This document shows, one piece after another, positions 13,484-14,609 of a DNA stretch of 14,609 nucleotides. The first letter of the stretch is position 1, and each line of letters starts with the position of its first letter. Where the stretch lies: positions 1 through 14,609 of the forward strand of contig DAIEFO010000022.1 in NCBI GenBank assembly GCA_027325475.1. Direction: 5' to 3'. Source of the DNA: Desulfobacteraceae bacterium. Its GTDB lineage: Bacteria; Desulfobacterota; Desulfobacteria; Desulfobacterales; Desulfatirhabdiaceae. The notes beneath the pieces are model-generated. The model searched no databases. It worked only from the letters and a program-made list of their open reading frames with translations, and was not told the origin of the DNA. Position numbers and translations under genes: made by a program.

Positions 13484-13894
13484 TCATGGCGTTTTTTTCA
13501 TGCGATCCAATTGCATCAGCCCATCGGCGGCGGCGGCCTGCTGTTTATGTCCGACAGCCTTTATCCGGGATTTTTCCATGTATTGATAGGCAGTCTTAAA
13601 ATCGCCCAGCCGGCCATAAGCAAGCCCTAAGCCCATATAGGCAGGAGAATATTCGGAATTCAGATCAATAGCTCGGTTGAATTCAACCATTGCTGTGTCT
13701 ATTTTATTCATATTCAGAAACTGCATACCATTTTGTACGTGGCGCGGAGGCGTATCCAGCACAATTTTTTGATAAAGACTTACAGAGCCGCATGCTGATA
13801 CCAGCAGCAGGACAAGAACAGCACATACGGACCGTCTGGCAATCGAACAATATTTTCCGGATGCCGTTGCTGTAATTACAAGATAATCAAGCAT
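13484..13894 (-). CDS. Small TPR-repeat lipoprotein
   Basis: This is a probable outer- or inner-membrane lipoprotein of 136 aa from the ATG at 13894 (a TTG three codons earlier, at 13903, is possible). A basic n-region (ARRS) and hydrophobic core end in the lipobox LVSAC|G, so lipidation of that cysteine is predicted at about residue 35. The mature part holds about two tetratricopeptide-like repeats: a helix pair around NGMQFLNMNKIDTAMVEFNR, then SPAYMGLGLAYGRLGDFKTA and YQYMEKS. TPR repeats mediate protein binding; no enzymatic motif is seen. No strong Shine-Dalgarno is visible before the start, and the signal region is preceded by an unusually long N-terminal stretch, so the start is the least certain part. 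It lies between NAD kinase and hflK on the same strand. I cannot assign a specific function. Confidence 0.75.
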   Translation of the reverse strand: MLDYLVITATASGKYCSIARRSVCAVLVLLLVSACGSVSLYQKIVLDTPPRHVQNGMQFLNMNKIDTAMVEFNRAIDLNSEYSPAYMGLGLAYGRLGDFKTAYQYMEKSRIKAVGHKQQAAAADGLMQLDRMKKTP

Positions 13895-14009
13895 GACCGT
13901 CAAATTCGTATCACATGGATAGTGGCTTTGTAAATTGCCTTATGAAAAGTATGGCGCCTATACCGACACTGTCATCTTATAGTGTAAGGACAGGGGGATG
14001 TCAATATCT

Positions 14010-14609
14010 CTAAACACGACTGCCACTCCATCTGAGCTTGGCTTTCACAATATCGAAATACCGCTGTTCGGGAATTTTGATCATCTGAACGGGATACTGG
14101 CTTTTCTGGATTATCAGCGTGTCTGTATCATGCAGTTCCATACATGACTGACCATCGAATGTCACCAGAATGTCGGAAGATTTTTTTTCAAGGGCAATAC
14201 GGATCTCTACAGAATCCGGTATGATCAGCGGACGAATGGTCAGGGTAAATGGACAAATCGGTGTCAGGATAATGCCAGGAACGGCGGGATGCACAATGGG
14301 GCCACCGGCAGCCAGACAATAGGCGGTGGACCCGGTAGGTGTGGCAATAATCAGGCCATCTGCCCGATAGGTTGTCAGATAATGATTGTCCAGAAATGTT
14401 GTGATGTTGGCCAGACGGGCCAATGCTTTTTTGTTGACGACGACATCATTTAAAACCGTTTCGGAAAAGACGGCCCGTTCTCCGCGGATAACGCTGGCAA
14501 CCAGTCTCATTCGCTGCTGGGTCTTTATTTCGTTGTGGATAATTGCATTCACTGTAACGAAAAGGTTGTCTTCAGATGTCTCCGCCAGAAAGCCGACTTC
14601 TCCGAATTT
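14010..14609 (-). CDS. nadK: NAD kinase (C-terminal part, 5' end outside window)
   Basis: This cytoplasmic enzyme phosphorylates NAD to NADP using ATP or polyphosphate. The open frame continues past the window edge; the 19 codons before the apparent GTG at 14552 read in frame as KFGEVGFLAETSEDN and so on, matching the N-L-G-x-L-G-F-L-x-E block after the catalytic GGDGT motif of the family. So 14552 is not the true start. Downstream are RMRLVASVIR, AVFSETVLNDVVVNK, and the NAD-binding block YRADGLIIATPTGSTAYCLA, AAGGPIVHP, followed by FTLTIRPLIIPDS and VTFDGQ. All are classic NadK motifs. The GGDGT loop itself is not visible here. A 115-bp gap separates its stop from the lipoprotein start. Confidence 0.93.
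   Translation of the reverse strand, partial: KFGEVGFLAETSEDNLFVTVNAIIHNEIKTQQRMRLVASVIRGERAVFSETVLNDVVVNKKALARLANITTFLDNHYLTTYRADGLIIATPTGSTAYCLAAGGPIVHPAVPGIILTPICPFTLTIRPLIIPDSVEIRIALEKKSSDILVTFDGQSCMELHDTDTLIIQKSQYPVQMIKIPEQRYFDIVKAKLRWSGSRV

Noticed and set aside
13449..13960. The octamer ATGGCGCC recurs in three non-coding gaps (3576, 13450, 13951)
   Set aside because: The flanks do not match and the octamer or close variants also occur in genes; probably chance in this base composition.
1..14609. Search for CRISPR arrays, tRNA or rRNA genes, transposases, phage genes and toxin-antitoxin pairs
   Set aside because: No regular direct repeats, cloverleaf-like sequence, or proteins of these classes were seen; nearly all of the window is accounted for by metabolic and housekeeping genes.

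Overview
The window reads as a continuous chromosomal segment of an anaerobic, amino-acid- or aromatic-oxidising bacterium. A sulfate-reducer-like member of the Desulfobacterota (former Deltaproteobacteria) is my best guess. The basis is two ferredoxin-linked 2-oxoacid oxidoreductase systems next to a Liv-type ABC importer, a PorD/GltD-type fusion flavoprotein, and a fungal-HIS2-like PHP phosphatase; this placement is inference. Nothing here looks like a phage, transposon, plasmid, CRISPR array or RNA gene.

Region A (1-4791, + strand) is a tightly packed operon. It runs: C-terminal end of IorA (indolepyruvate/arylpyruvate:ferredoxin oxidoreductase alpha subunit, cut by the window edge), IorB, then LivH, LivM, LivG and a periplasmic LivK/LivJ-like binding protein. 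Genes overlap or abut except for a 139-bp structured gap before the binding protein. No LivF-type second ATPase lies in the window, and the LivG ABC signature motif is degenerate. The likely job is uptake of branched-chain or aromatic amino acids, followed by oxidation of the arylpyruvates formed by transamination to aryl-acetyl-CoA with reduction of ferredoxin.

Region B (4773-10291, + strand) starts with a PHP-family phosphatase overlapping the binding-protein gene. It continues with a second 2-oxoacid oxidoreductase in the order gamma, delta fused to a GltD-like FAD/NAD(P) flavoprotein, alpha, beta. The flavoprotein arm suggests that this enzyme passes electrons to or from NAD(P) as well as ferredoxin. 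The composition recalls phenylglyoxylate dehydrogenase (PadEFGHI), but the substrate cannot be read from sequence alone. A perfect 17-bp inverted repeat sits between the flavoprotein gene and the alpha-subunit gene.

Region C (10397-11416, +) is a family 2 glycosyltransferase with two C-terminal membrane segments. Its 3' end overlaps the convergent hflC gene by 20 bp.

Region D (11397-14609, - strand) is housekeeping: NAD kinase (5' end outside the window), a small TPR lipoprotein, then hflK and hflC (membrane regulators of FtsH) joined by an ATGA overlap.

The points most worth a second look are the LivG signature motif, the missing LivF, the two intergenic inverted-repeat elements (which share a 10-nt core in opposite orientation), and the fusion flavoprotein inside the second oxidoreductase. 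I saw no convincing wholly new system.
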